Below, piece after piece: positions 1 to 5,734 of a stretch of DNA of 6,541 nucleotides (its first letter is position 1; each line of letters starts with the position of its first letter). Below the pieces are notes generated by a model. That model was not told the origin of the DNA. It searched no databases and was given only the letters and a program-made list of their open reading frames with translations. The stretch covers positions 1 through 6,541 of the forward strand of contig JAJZEY010000005.1 of NCBI GenBank assembly GCA_021805585.1. The letters run 5' to 3'. Origin of the DNA: Planctomycetota bacterium. Its GTDB lineage: Bacteria > Planctomycetota > Phycisphaerae > WQYP01. Made by a program: the position numbers and the translations under genes.

Positions 1-393
1 TTTCACCAATCTACGGGACCTTTTTTTCGCCCCGGGCCGACGAACTCCGAAAATCAGCGCCGGCGGCATATGGCTTCCGGCTGAAATTAGATCGTCAACG
101 GTTTTGTGCCACCCGCAATGCCACTTGGCAGACTTTTGGCCGATTTAACCAACAACCGCCGGATAGGGCGACTTGGCAATCTCAAAAACAGTTTGGCTGC
201 CCCAAATCCCAAAAGATCTTTCCAGCATTCAAAACATTGCCGGTTAAAACGGAAACCCGCTTTCCGGCCAGCTTGGGGAATTTATGGAGAATTCCGGGAG
301 ACAGTCGATCCAGTTGCTTCGGTCAATTCTAATTTACAGACTCGGCGGAGCGCGAATCGTGCATTTGAATCCATTGGCGATATAGTAGCTGAC
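1..393. other. Region upstream of ald with no assignable gene
   Basis: No recognisable protein or RNA gene was found here. A run of seven T residues lies at 21-27, but there is no convincing stem in front of it. One forward frame is open from the left edge (position 3) to a TAA at 330-332. Another is open from 106 into the ald frame. Their translations are rich in Q, P, R and S, have no domain-like pattern, and do not resemble the N-terminus of alanine dehydrogenases. The frame from position 3 could be the tail of a gene starting outside the window, but its composition argues against this. I found no good -35/-10 pair for ald. Confidence 0.5.
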
Positions 394-1497
394 ATGATTA
401 TCGGAATTCCAAAAGAAATAAAACCCGACGAATACCGCGTGGCCATTATACCGGCGGGTGTCGAACACCTGACGGCCAATGGACACACGGTGCTGATTGA
501 ATCCAAGGCGGGCCTCGGCAGCGGCATCGCCGATGAAGACTACGCCGCCGCAGGGGCAAAAATAGAAAGCGTCGCGGCGGAAATCTGGAAGCGTGCGGAG
601 CTGCTGGTAAAGGTTAAAGAGCCGCAGGAATTGGAATACGCGCTGCTGCGAACGGGACAAATTGTACTGACCTATTTCCATTTCGCCGCCGCCGCCGGCC
701 TGACGGCGGCCTGTTTAAAAGCCGACATTACCGCGGTGGCTTACGAAACGATTACGGATAAATCCGGCCAGCTTCCGTGCCTGACACCCATGTCCGAAAT
801 TGCCGGCAAAATGTCGATACAGGAAGGCGCAAAATACCTTGAAAAACCAATGATGGGCCGGGGCATACTGCTGGGCGGTGTGCCGGGCGTGGCTCCGGCC
901 AGAGTGGTCGTGTTGGGAGCGGGAGTGGTGGGGCAGAATGCGGCCCGTGTGGCCGCGGGCCTGGGGGCAAGCGTTACGCTGATGGACATTAATCTGCCGC
1001 GACTGCGGTATCTGGCGGATGTAATGCCGGCGAATGTCACAACCATTTATTCGGATATTCATAATGTTCGCGATGCCCTGGCCAGAGCCGACCTGGTCAT
1101 TGGTGCGGTGCTGATTCCCGGAGATCGGGCACCCCGTCTGGTTTCCGCGGCGGACCTTCGGCGAATGCAGCCGGGAAGCGTCATAGTCGATGTGGCGATT
1201 GACCAGGGCGGATGCGTGGAAACCAGCCACCCGACCACCCACCAGAAGCCAACTTTCGTAATTGACGGGGTCGTCCACTATTGCGTGACCAACATGCCCG
1301 GTGCCGTCGGCCGCACCAGTACGTGGGCTTTGTGCAACGCCACGTTTCCCTACCTGGCGGCGATTGCCGACCAGGGCTGGCAAAGCGCGGCCGCGAATAA
1401 TCCGGGGCTGGCGGCAGGTTTAAATATTCAAAGCGGGCGGATTGTCCATAGCGGTCTGGCGGCGGCGGTCCAACGGTCCCTGCCGGGGCGCGGTTAG
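394..1497 (+). CDS. ald: Alanine dehydrogenase (NAD-dependent)
   Basis: This enzyme reversibly oxidises L-alanine to pyruvate and ammonia with NAD, and acts in the cytoplasm in alanine catabolism or ammonia assimilation. The 367-aa product matches the usual family length of about 370. With the start at 394 (MIIGIPKEIK), active-site residues fall at the standard family numbers: Arg15 and Lys75 (pyruvate binding), His96 (catalytic) and Asp270 (catalytic, in VAIDQGG). The Rossmann motif GAGVVG is at 175-180, with Asp198 at the end of the second strand positioned to bind the NAD ribose. The frame is open upstream to 106, but that 96-codon extension has no family resemblance, so the internal ATG is chosen. 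There is no clear Shine-Dalgarno before it. The gene looks intact and stands alone: the next gene begins about 285 bases later behind its own promoter. Pyridine nucleotide transhydrogenase alpha shares the fold, but the length and the residues fit Ald better. Confidence 0.96.
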   Translation: MIIGIPKEIKPDEYRVAIIPAGVEHLTANGHTVLIESKAGLGSGIADEDYAAAGAKIESVAAEIWKRAELLVKVKEPQELEYALLRTGQIVLTYFHFAAAAGLTAACLKADITAVAYETITDKSGQLPCLTPMSEIAGKMSIQEGAKYLEKPMMGRGILLGGVPGVAPARVVVLGAGVVGQNAARVAAGLGASVTLMDINLPRLRYLADVMPANVTTIYSDIHNVRDALARADLVIGAVLIPGDRAPRLVSAADLRRMQPGSVIVDVAIDQGGCVETSHPTTHQKPTFVIDGVVHYCVTNMPGAVGRTSTWALCNATFPYLAAIADQGWQSAAANNPGLAAGLNIQSGRIVHSGLAAAVQRSLPGRG

Positions 1498-1680
1498 GGC
1501 AGGTGAACAGTGGGTCCGCTGATTTTCTGATGGCTTAAGGATTGCCCTCGAACTGTGCCGACGAATCGGTATCTCCAGCCGCTTCAGGCCATTGGCGATA
1601 CTGGTTGAGCTTCCAATTTGCGCCTCAATGGGGATATTTTGACCGCCGCCGGAATCATTTGCGGACCCGTCGAATTTTTT

Positions 1681-1701
1681 AAGGCAAATCGCATTTGCCT
1701 T
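1681..1701. repeat. Perfect 9-bp inverted repeat with 3-nt spacer, operator-like
   Basis: AAGGCAAAT and ATTTGCCTT are perfect reverse complements separated by CGC. The T-run lies on the 5' side (1675-1680), which is the wrong polarity for an intrinsic terminator of ald. The right arm overlaps the predicted -35 element of the downstream promoter. I therefore infer a protein-binding operator rather than a terminator, although an RNA hairpin cannot be excluded. Confidence 0.5.
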
Positions 1702-1722
1702 CTGACAATTGCAATTTATAAT
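1695..1722 (+). promoter_or_regulatory. Predicted sigma-70-type promoter of the 1782-2672 operon
   Basis: TTGCCT at 1695-1700 (4 of 6 matches to TTGACA) is followed after 16 nt by a perfect TATAAT at 1717-1722. Transcription would start near 1729 and leave a leader of roughly 50 nt before the TTG at 1782. The -35 lies inside the right arm of the inverted repeat at 1681-1701, so a protein bound there would compete with RNA polymerase. This is a visual consensus match only. Confidence 0.5.
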
Positions 1723-1781
1723 TCGGGTAAAAGCGTTTGGTGTTTTCTCCGAAGGCTTACTTAAACTGAAAGCGACCCGTC

Positions 1782-2009
1782 TTGTTCAGATTGTATATAA
1801 GATCACGACCGCTAGGCGAAACCTACGACGAGATGCGCCAACGTATGATTGACGAAACCAGCCGCTTTATTGAATGGGGGCTGGCACATCCGGACCGGAC
1901 AATACGAATTCCGGCGCATCCGGTCGGACAGGGGGAATTTCCCCGTGCGATAAGCACTTGGTTCTGGGATTTTCTGTTACGCGAAGAATACGGCCCGCCC
2001 GGATTGTAG
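1782..2009 (+). CDS. Small soluble protein of unknown function
   Basis: I cannot assign a function. The 75-aa product has no signal peptide or membrane segment. It has a charged helical-looking stretch (ETYDEMRQRMIDETSRFIEWG, residues 13-33, quoted only as a helix) and a proline- and aromatic-rich second half containing RIPAHPVGQGEFP and STWFWDFLL. This looks like a real compact fold, not random translation. The start is uncertain: TTG at 1782 keeps the RLYIRSRPLGETY segment, which looks coding, whereas the first in-frame ATG at 1833 would leave 58 aa. A TGA at 1767-1769 limits extension upstream, and neither start has a strong Shine-Dalgarno. It lies 48 bases before the two-TM protein at 2058, so the two are probably co-transcribed from the promoter at 1695-1722. 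Confidence 0.6.
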   Translation: MFRLYIRSRPLGETYDEMRQRMIDETSRFIEWGLAHPDRTIRIPAHPVGQGEFPRAISTWFWDFLLREEYGPPGL

Positions 2010-2047
2010 CGGCGGATTTCGAAGGTTATCGGCTGCAAGGCGGCCAT

Positions 2048-2052
2048 AGGAG
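2048..2052 (+). promoter_or_regulatory. Shine-Dalgarno AGGAG for the two-TM protein
   Basis: AGGAG lies 5 nt before the ATG at 2058. It is the clearest ribosome binding site in this operon, and it fixes the start of the downstream gene. Confidence 0.7.
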
Positions 2053-2057
2053 ACATT

Positions 2058-2672
2058 ATGGCGGTTGTGGCAACCATCAGTTCATGGGAGAAAAGGCGCC
2101 CGCTGATTCTGGCGATTCTAATATTGGGGGCTGCGGCATGGCTGGCATCCGATGGCTGGGTTAATTGGCCTAAACAGGATGATGCCATCGTGCGCAAAAT
2201 GCTTCAATCGCACGATGTGTCGGCCCGCGGAAAGAGACTTCTTCACACCTGGCCCGGCTGGCAGAAGGCTGCCGCGGCCCAAAGGCTGCAATTTGACCGA
2301 TTTGTGCACAGGTCCAACTTTGCCGGATGGCACAGCGTAACCGACATAAAAAATCAGCGGTGGATATTTCTGGTGACCGTCGTACTTGGGCTGGGCAGTC
2401 TGATTTGGTTCTTCCGCGTGCGAGGTCGGCAAATTACGGCTGCGGAGGGCGGCCTGATCCTGGCGGATCGCACCGAGATACACTGGAATAACATAACGGC
2501 CATAGACAACCGCAAATGGGCGAGCCATGGCATCGTAACGATTACCTACAAATCGGCGGAGCATCAGATGAAGCAGACCAAAATGGATGGCGTGATATAT
2601 GAGAATCTTGGCCCGCTGCTTAATGAAATGGCGGCCCGCGCTACTGAGGCGAAAATGATTCCGCCGACGTAA
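2058..2672 (+). CDS. Two-TM membrane protein with PH-like C-terminal domain, function unknown
   Basis: This is a 204-aa protein without an assignable function. Visible parts in order: a short basic N-terminus, TM1 at about 15-31 (LILAILILGAAAWLA), an extracytoplasmic or loop segment at about 35-100 rich in W, H and Q, TM2 at about 103-119 (WIFLVTVVLGLGSLIWFF), then a basic stop (RVRGR) and a C-terminal domain at about 123-195. The tail alternates strands (ITAAEGGLIL, TEIHWNNITAID, GIVTITYKS) and ends in a helix. This matches the pattern of small bacterial PH-like domains in which a 'wNnItaIDnrKW' segment follows the first strands. By memory, similar tails occur in uncharacterised planctomycete membrane proteins. 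The positive-inside rule puts the tail in the cytoplasm. It is the second gene of a likely operon with 1782-2009. Confidence 0.75.
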   Translation: MAVVATISSWEKRRPLILAILILGAAAWLASDGWVNWPKQDDAIVRKMLQSHDVSARGKRLLHTWPGWQKAAAAQRLQFDRFVHRSNFAGWHSVTDIKNQRWIFLVTVVLGLGSLIWFFRVRGRQITAAEGGLILADRTEIHWNNITAIDNRKWASHGIVTITYKSAEHQMKQTKMDGVIYENLGPLLNEMAARATEAKMIPPT

Positions 2673-2704
2673 AACGGGAAATTATAATGGGCTCTGTTTG
2701 GCCT

Positions 2705-2719
2705 GGAAAAACGTTTTCC
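2705..2719. repeat. Short AT-rich inverted repeat in the intergenic region before the HU gene
   Basis: GGAAAA and TTTTCC flank ACG as a perfect 6-bp inverted repeat, 33 bases after the stop of the two-TM protein. No U-tract follows, so it is not a convincing terminator. It could be a minor operator or chance. Confidence 0.25.
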
Positions 2720-2775
2720 GACGCCCGAAACCACGCTCGCGACCAGACCAAAATAATAGTTAAAAAACTTTTGTC

Positions 2776-2804
2776 TTGACGGGCTAAAACCGCAATCACA
2801 TAAT
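2776..2804 (+). promoter_or_regulatory. Strong predicted sigma-70-type promoter of the HU gene
   Basis: TTGACG at 2776-2781 (5 of 6) and CATAAT at 2799-2804 (5 of 6) are separated by the optimal 17 nt. An A/T-rich stretch just upstream (about 2749-2774) could act as an UP element. Transcription would start near 2811 and give a leader of about 70 nt. This would suit an abundant nucleoid protein. Confidence 0.7.
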
Positions 2805-2883
2805 GCCAGCGTAGCAAAGCCGACTCAAACCCGCAATTCAGGGTTTAAGTAAGGCCGCTTGAACAACCAGGGAAGATGCACCG

Positions 2884-3231
2884 ATGAGCACGATCACCAA
2901 GAAAGACCTCATTGAAAACGTAGCCGAAAACCTGAAGGTGCCGCGCCGCGATGCCAAGCGCATCATTCAGGCTTTTCTGGAGGAAATGATCAACGAGCTG
3001 GGCAAGGATAATCGCCTGGAATTTCGAGACTTCGGCATTTTTCAGTGTCGGTCCAGGCCGGCACGAATCGCACAAAACCCGAAAACCCTTGGCCGCGTTT
3101 CCGTTCCGACAAGGCGGAAGGTTCATTTCAAGGCGGGTCGTCTTATGAAAGAACGGATTAATGCGAACGTCCAAGCCGCCAACAGCCAGCCGACGGCGAT
3201 CGAAGCGGGCAAGACCATTCCCCAATCGTGA
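2884..3231 (+). CDS. HU/IHF-family nucleoid DNA-binding protein
   Basis: The product is a small histone-like protein that dimerises and bends DNA in the nucleoid. The 115-aa sequence begins with the typical helix-turn-helix body (TKKDLIENVAENLKVPRRDA, residues 5-24), followed by the conserved RLEFRDFGIF (44-53). The beta-arm region (about 55-78) includes AQNPKTLGRVSVPTRR, equivalent to the family's RNPxTG...vPa arm; NPKT lies at its tip, where the intercalating proline (Pro66) is expected. KVHFKAGRLMKERI (79-92) is the usual C-terminal helix. HU proteins normally end here at about 90 aa; this one has a polar tail of about 22 residues (94-115). AGGGAAG at 2869-2875, 8 nt upstream, supports the ATG at 2884. 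HU versus IHF subunit cannot be decided from sequence alone. The gene is monocistronic behind its own promoter. Confidence 0.93.
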   Translation: MSTITKKDLIENVAENLKVPRRDAKRIIQAFLEEMINELGKDNRLEFRDFGIFQCRSRPARIAQNPKTLGRVSVPTRRKVHFKAGRLMKERINANVQAANSQPTAIEAGKTIPQS

Positions 3232-3278
3232 AACAGTGTTCCACAGCAGTCCAAATGACGCAGGAATGCCGCGCGTTG

Positions 3279-3292
3279 CCATCCAAAGATGG
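3279..3292. other. Weak hairpin between the convergent HU and RsbW-like genes
   Basis: CCATC-CAAA-GATGG forms a 5-bp stem with a 4-nt loop in the gap between the stop codons of HU (3231) and the kinase gene (3381). No T-run follows on either strand, so it is at best a weak terminator. I saw no better terminator in this 149-base gap. Confidence 0.2.
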
Positions 3293-3380
3293 ATCGGTGC
3301 GGGTGCGGACCACGCAAGCTGCCGCGATGGCAAAATAACGGTGTCAGGCGAATTGGGAAGGACGGACGCGGGATCAGGAA

Positions 3381-3911
3381 TCAGCCGAAAGCAACCCGCC
3401 GCGTGGATCGACGGGGGCATTCATTGAATTTCGTTAAAGTAACCGCATTACCCGATGGATTGAAGACCACATTGTTCATAAAGGCGCGCATCAGCAGCAG
3501 CCCGCGGCCGCTGGTATGCTCGATATTGCACTCGGAAGTAGGGTCGGGCAGGGAAGCGGGATTGAAGCCGGAACCCTCGTCTTCAATTACAACATCCACG
3601 CGTCGTGGAGTAATCCGGTACTTTACATGCACAATTTTATGGGGGTCCAGCTTATTGCCGTGCTTGACTGCGTTGGCAAAAGCTTCTTCGATGGCAAGTT
3701 TAAGAGCAAAAAGGTCACGGTCGGTATAGGAAAGCTGTTGGCACTGACAGAGGATTTTTTCTTCAAGGTCGTGGGCACATCGGACGTCGCTGGGCATTTC
3801 CAGCTTGTACCACAAGGTATGGGTACCGGTGACGGAGCCAACTTTAACGCTGCTCCGTCCGCCAGATGACGAAGGATGATTGACGTCAGTTTTAATCTGC
3901 ATCTGTCGCAT
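3381..3911 (-). CDS. RsbW-like anti-sigma factor, serine-protein kinase (HATPase_c)
   Basis: The product is a small GHKL-fold ATPase of the RsbW/SpoIIAB type. In characterised members it binds a sigma factor or other target and is displaced by an unphosphorylated STAS protein, which it phosphorylates on serine. The ATP-binding boxes are intact: N-box EEAFANAVKHGN (75-86), G1 box DEGSGF (111-116) and G2 box GRGLLLM (135-141). The 176-aa form has an N-terminal extension of about 32 polar residues (NHPSSSGGRSS) before the first strand, longer than RsbW's usual start. The start is uncertain: GTG at 3956 (191 aa), ATG at 3911 or ATG at 3902 are all possible and none has a strong Shine-Dalgarno. 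The 3911 ATG was chosen because it lies just downstream of a 6-bp inverted repeat. The STAS gene lies about 140 bases upstream on the same strand, its likely partner and substrate. No sigma gene is next to it. Confidence 0.9.
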   Translation of the reverse strand: MRQMQIKTDVNHPSSSGGRSSVKVGSVTGTHTLWYKLEMPSDVRCAHDLEEKILCQCQQLSYTDRDLFALKLAIEEAFANAVKHGNKLDPHKIVHVKYRITPRRVDVVIEDEGSGFNPASLPDPTSECNIEHTSGRGLLLMRAFMNNVVFNPSGNAVTLTKFNECPRRSTRRVAFG

Positions 3912-3923
3912 AACACGCCCAAT

Positions 3924-3939
3924 TCGTGAAAAATCACGA
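3924..3939 (-). repeat. Inverted repeat next to the start of the RsbW-like gene
   Basis: TCGTGA and TCACGA are perfect 6-bp arms separated by four A residues (T residues on the coding strand). The repeat lies 12 nt upstream of the ATG at 3911, between it and the alternative GTG at 3956. In the mRNA it would form a hairpin near the ribosome binding region and could lower translation of the kinase relative to the STAS protein. As DNA it could be an operator. Confidence 0.4.
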
Positions 3940-4051
3940 GCAAACCGCTTTAACACGGTCAGGGCGTCCGTTCCCTGTATCAGCCGGCGCGGACTTCATG
4001 TCCTGGTGCGCACACAATTATACCGCGCGTGCAGGCAAGGATGCGAAAAGT

Positions 4052-4435
4052 TCAATCAGATGGCGAACGATCCTTGGGTAGCACGCTTTCCTTAGCTTCC
4101 TTAATAGTCGGATAAATCTGAAACAATTTATTAAGTTTTGTGATCAGAAAAACCTCGAATATCTGCGGATTGATGTCACATAACCGCAACTGACCATCGC
4201 GGCTGCGAACTTTGTTATTGACTGTGATCAGCGTACCAAGGGCGGCGGAAGATAAATGATCCACCCCGGCAAAGGAAATAATGATTTTGGGACGGTATTC
4301 GCTTTCGACCAGGGTCGCAAGCTCGTCACCAATTTCGGCGATATTGGCTTCATCAAGAATCCGACGGGAAGTGAATTCCACAAGCACAATCTCGCCATCG
4401 CGGGTTATTTTTAACCGGGCGGCGTCTTGTTGCAT
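4052..4435 (-). CDS. STAS-domain anti-sigma factor antagonist (RsbV/SpoIIAA-like)
   Basis: This single-domain STAS protein of 127 aa is expected in the cytoplasm. In the family it is phosphorylated by an RsbW-type kinase; when dephosphorylated it binds that kinase and releases the sigma factor or other target. The conserved motif region is VDHLSSAALGTLI (58-70). By alignment with the RsbV motif DSTGLG, Ser63 is the expected phospho-acceptor and the usual Asp before it is Ser62. The strand-helix pattern (IVLVEF, IAEIGDELATLV, KIIISFAG, GQLRLCDIN, FEVFLITKLNKLFQIY) is complete. The start at 4435 is supported by GGAG 8 nt upstream (4447-4444); the frame stays open to a TTG at 4486, but that extension looks non-family. 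It is the first gene of a minus-strand operon with the RsbW-like kinase. Confidence 0.92.
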   Translation of the reverse strand: MQQDAARLKITRDGEIVLVEFTSRRILDEANIAEIGDELATLVESEYRPKIIISFAGVDHLSSAALGTLITVNNKVRSRDGQLRLCDINPQIFEVFLITKLNKLFQIYPTIKEAKESVLPKDRSPSD

Positions 4436-4595
4436 GATGGAATCTCCGGATAAAATCATTCTGCACCAAAGGTTTTCACTCGCCAAAGGCGGGTAAATCA
4501 GATGCGGACGGCGACAGCCGCACGTTCAGTTCACTTGCCCATGGCCCGTAAACTGCGCGCCTGCCAGGCAGTCGCATGCCGCTTCTAACAATCCT

Positions 4596-4623
4596 ATAAT
4601 AAAACATTGTCGGGCGATGTCAA
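4596..4623 (-). promoter_or_regulatory. Predicted sigma-70-type promoter of the STAS/RsbW operon
   Basis: On the minus strand a perfect TTGACA (4623-4618) is followed after 16 nt by TATTAT (4601-4596, 5 of 6). Transcription would begin near 4588, leaving a leader of roughly 150 nt before the ATG at 4435. That is long enough to carry post-transcriptional control, but I see no known riboswitch in it. A housekeeping-type promoter suggests steady synthesis of the partner switch, with control at the protein level. Confidence 0.65.
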
Positions 4624-4644
4624 TGTTAAAATTTGATTAGTGCG

Positions 4645-4675
4645 GGCAATTTGTGATTGCCACGCGCGAATTGCC
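4645..4675. repeat. Spaced 7-bp inverted repeat in the divergent intergenic region
   Basis: GGCAATT (4645-4651) and AATTGCC (4669-4675) are perfect inverted arms with a 17-nt spacer. They lie between the promoter of the STAS operon and that of the dioxygenase. This could be a binding site shared by both promoters, or chance. Confidence 0.25.
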
Positions 4676-4705
4676 AGATTTTATGATCGCAGGCAAAAAT
4701 ACAGC

Positions 4706-4734
4706 TTGACATTATATTAGTTTATACATAAACT
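4706..4734 (+). promoter_or_regulatory. Predicted promoter of the CatE-like dioxygenase gene
   Basis: A perfect TTGACA at 4706-4711 is followed after 17 nt by TAAACT at 4729-4734 (4 of 6). TATATT at 4734-4739 is a better hexamer but too far away (22 nt). A start near 4741 would give a short leader of about 26 nt before the ATG at 4767. The whole spacer and -10 are covered by the palindrome at 4718-4735, so a repressor bound there should block the promoter. Confidence 0.6.
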
Positions 4735-4735
4735 A
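4718..4735. promoter_or_regulatory. Perfect 18-bp palindromic operator candidate
   Basis: TAGTTTATACATAAACTA reads as two perfect 8-bp inverted arms separated by AC. It sits between the -35 and the transcription start of the dioxygenase gene, covering the -10. Size, symmetry and place fit a dimeric winged-helix repressor such as MarR or HxlR/DUF24. In Bacillus subtilis, catE and mhqO relatives are controlled by repressors of those families. The bases differ from the CatR-type TACT-N7-AGTA as I recall it, so the regulator cannot be named, and no regulator gene lies in the window. Confidence 0.65.
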
Positions 4736-4754
4736 TATTAAGAAAGTTTTGGCC

Positions 4755-4759
4755 AGGTG
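4755..4759 (+). promoter_or_regulatory. Shine-Dalgarno AGGTG deciding the dioxygenase start
   Basis: AGGTG ends 7 nt before the ATG at 4767. The alternative in-frame TTG at 4749 lies upstream of this site and has no ribosome binding site of its own. Confidence 0.6.
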
Positions 4760-4766
4760 CCGCTTT

Positions 4767-5642
4767 ATGAAAACAGACGTCAAACCACCATCAGATCGCT
4801 CACCCGACGCATATCCGCATGAATGCACGGTCCTGTCGCCAGTCACCTTGGCCGTCAGCGAGTTGCAACGGTGTGCGGACTTTTATAACCGCATGATCGG
4901 CCTGACCGAACTGCGGCGGAGTCGGCGCGAAGTGATATTGGGAATTGGTGGCCAGCCGTTTTTAAATCTGCGTCAGGCGATCGTTTCGCCAGCCGGATAC
5001 CGGACAACGGGGTTATACCATATCGCCTTTCTCCTGCCATCCAGGCTGGCGCTAGCCCAAAAGCTACGGCAATTGATCGCCGCCGGTGTGCGAATTGCCG
5101 GGGCCGCGGACCATGGTGTAAGCGAAGCGCTGTACATGGCCGATCCGGAAGGGAACGGAATCGAAATGTATTATGATCGGCCCGCGGAGCTTTGGCCCTT
5201 TTACCATGGCCATCTGGCAATGGGAACAGATCGGCTGGACATCGACGGACTGCTGGCGGAATCGCCCGCCGGTGCTGATTCTGGCAGCCTGTCGATAAAC
5301 ACCCGAATTGGTCACCTCCACCTGCGCGTCGCAGACCTGACCGCATCTGAGGATTTTTACCGCAATATTTTAAAAATGAACCTGATGCAGCGCTTTGGTC
5401 AGTCTGCCGCATTTCTTTCCTATGGCGGCTACCATCATCATATCGGTTTGAACACCTGGGAAAGCCTTGGCGCACCGCGCAATCCCGCTGGTGCCCCCGG
5501 ACTAGTTCAATTCCGCGTCCGGCCGCCAAGCCAAGCCATTTATGATTCCATTAAAATTGCCGCCGCCGCGACCATATTAGACGGCGAACTGCAATTGCGT
5601 GATCCAACAGGGAATTGCGTTGTTGTGACTGCGGTGGAATGA
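4767..5642 (+). CDS. CatE/MhqO-like ring-cleaving dioxygenase (VOC superfamily, two-domain)
   Basis: This is probably an extradiol dioxygenase that opens catechol or hydroquinone rings with Fe(II) and O2 in the cytoplasm. The 291-aa product has two VOC domains: about 22-140 and 180-290. It closely follows the B. subtilis CatE pattern as I recall it: TGLYHIAFLLP (81-91), VSEALYMADPEGNGIEMYYD (118-137), IGHLHLRVADL (181-191) and GGYHHHIGLNTW (220-231). Candidate metal ligands are His85, Glu133, His183 or His185, and a histidine of HHH 223-225. The last strand of domain 2 reads DPTGNCVVV, so it lacks the Glu found there in BphC-type enzymes; CatE also seems to lack it. Substrate cannot be read from sequence; quinone or catechol detoxification is inferred from the relatives. 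It appears monocistronic, divergent from the STAS/RsbW operon and under a palindromic operator. Confidence 0.88.
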   Translation: MKTDVKPPSDRSPDAYPHECTVLSPVTLAVSELQRCADFYNRMIGLTELRRSRREVILGIGGQPFLNLRQAIVSPAGYRTTGLYHIAFLLPSRLALAQKLRQLIAAGVRIAGAADHGVSEALYMADPEGNGIEMYYDRPAELWPFYHGHLAMGTDRLDIDGLLAESPAGADSGSLSINTRIGHLHLRVADLTASEDFYRNILKMNLMQRFGQSAAFLSYGGYHHHIGLNTWESLGAPRNPAGAPGLVQFRVRPPSQAIYDSIKIAAAATILDGELQLRDPTGNCVVVTAVE

Positions 5643-5705
5643 TAGAAATGCCTGCGCTGCGGCGAAGCATAATGCAGGGCCTGGAAGGGTAAATATATAA
5701 TCGTC

Positions 5706-5734
5706 GTCCCCGCTCCGCGAGCGGCCGGCGGGAC
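5706..5734. repeat. GC-rich nested inverted repeat
   Basis: CCGCTC-CGC-GAGCGG (5710-5724) is a perfect 6-bp hairpin with a 3-nt loop. It is enclosed by GTCC at 5706-5709 and GGAC at 5731-5734. The block is more GC-rich than its surroundings. It could be a terminator-like or REP-like palindrome. Only one copy is seen in this window, so a repeat family cannot be shown. Confidence 0.35.

Noticed and set aside
106..393. 96-codon N-terminal extension of alanine dehydrogenase
   Set aside because: Alanine dehydrogenases start with a short strand (MIIGIPKEI), and active-site residues match standard numbering only from 394. The extension has no family counterpart and looks non-coding.
1675..1701. Intrinsic terminator of ald
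   Set aside because: The hairpin is good, but its T-run is on the 5' side and no U-tract follows on either strand. Overlap with a promoter makes an operator more likely.
2118..2564. Long minus-strand frames inside the ald, two-TM protein and dioxygenase genes
   Set aside because: They lie antisense to well-supported genes, have Q/H/R/P-rich translations without domain patterns, and are explained by codon bias of the sense strand.
3161..3869. Forward frames across the HU 3' end and opposite the RsbW-like gene
   Set aside because: They overlap the kinase gene, whose ATP-binding boxes are intact on the minus strand; the forward translations show no motifs.
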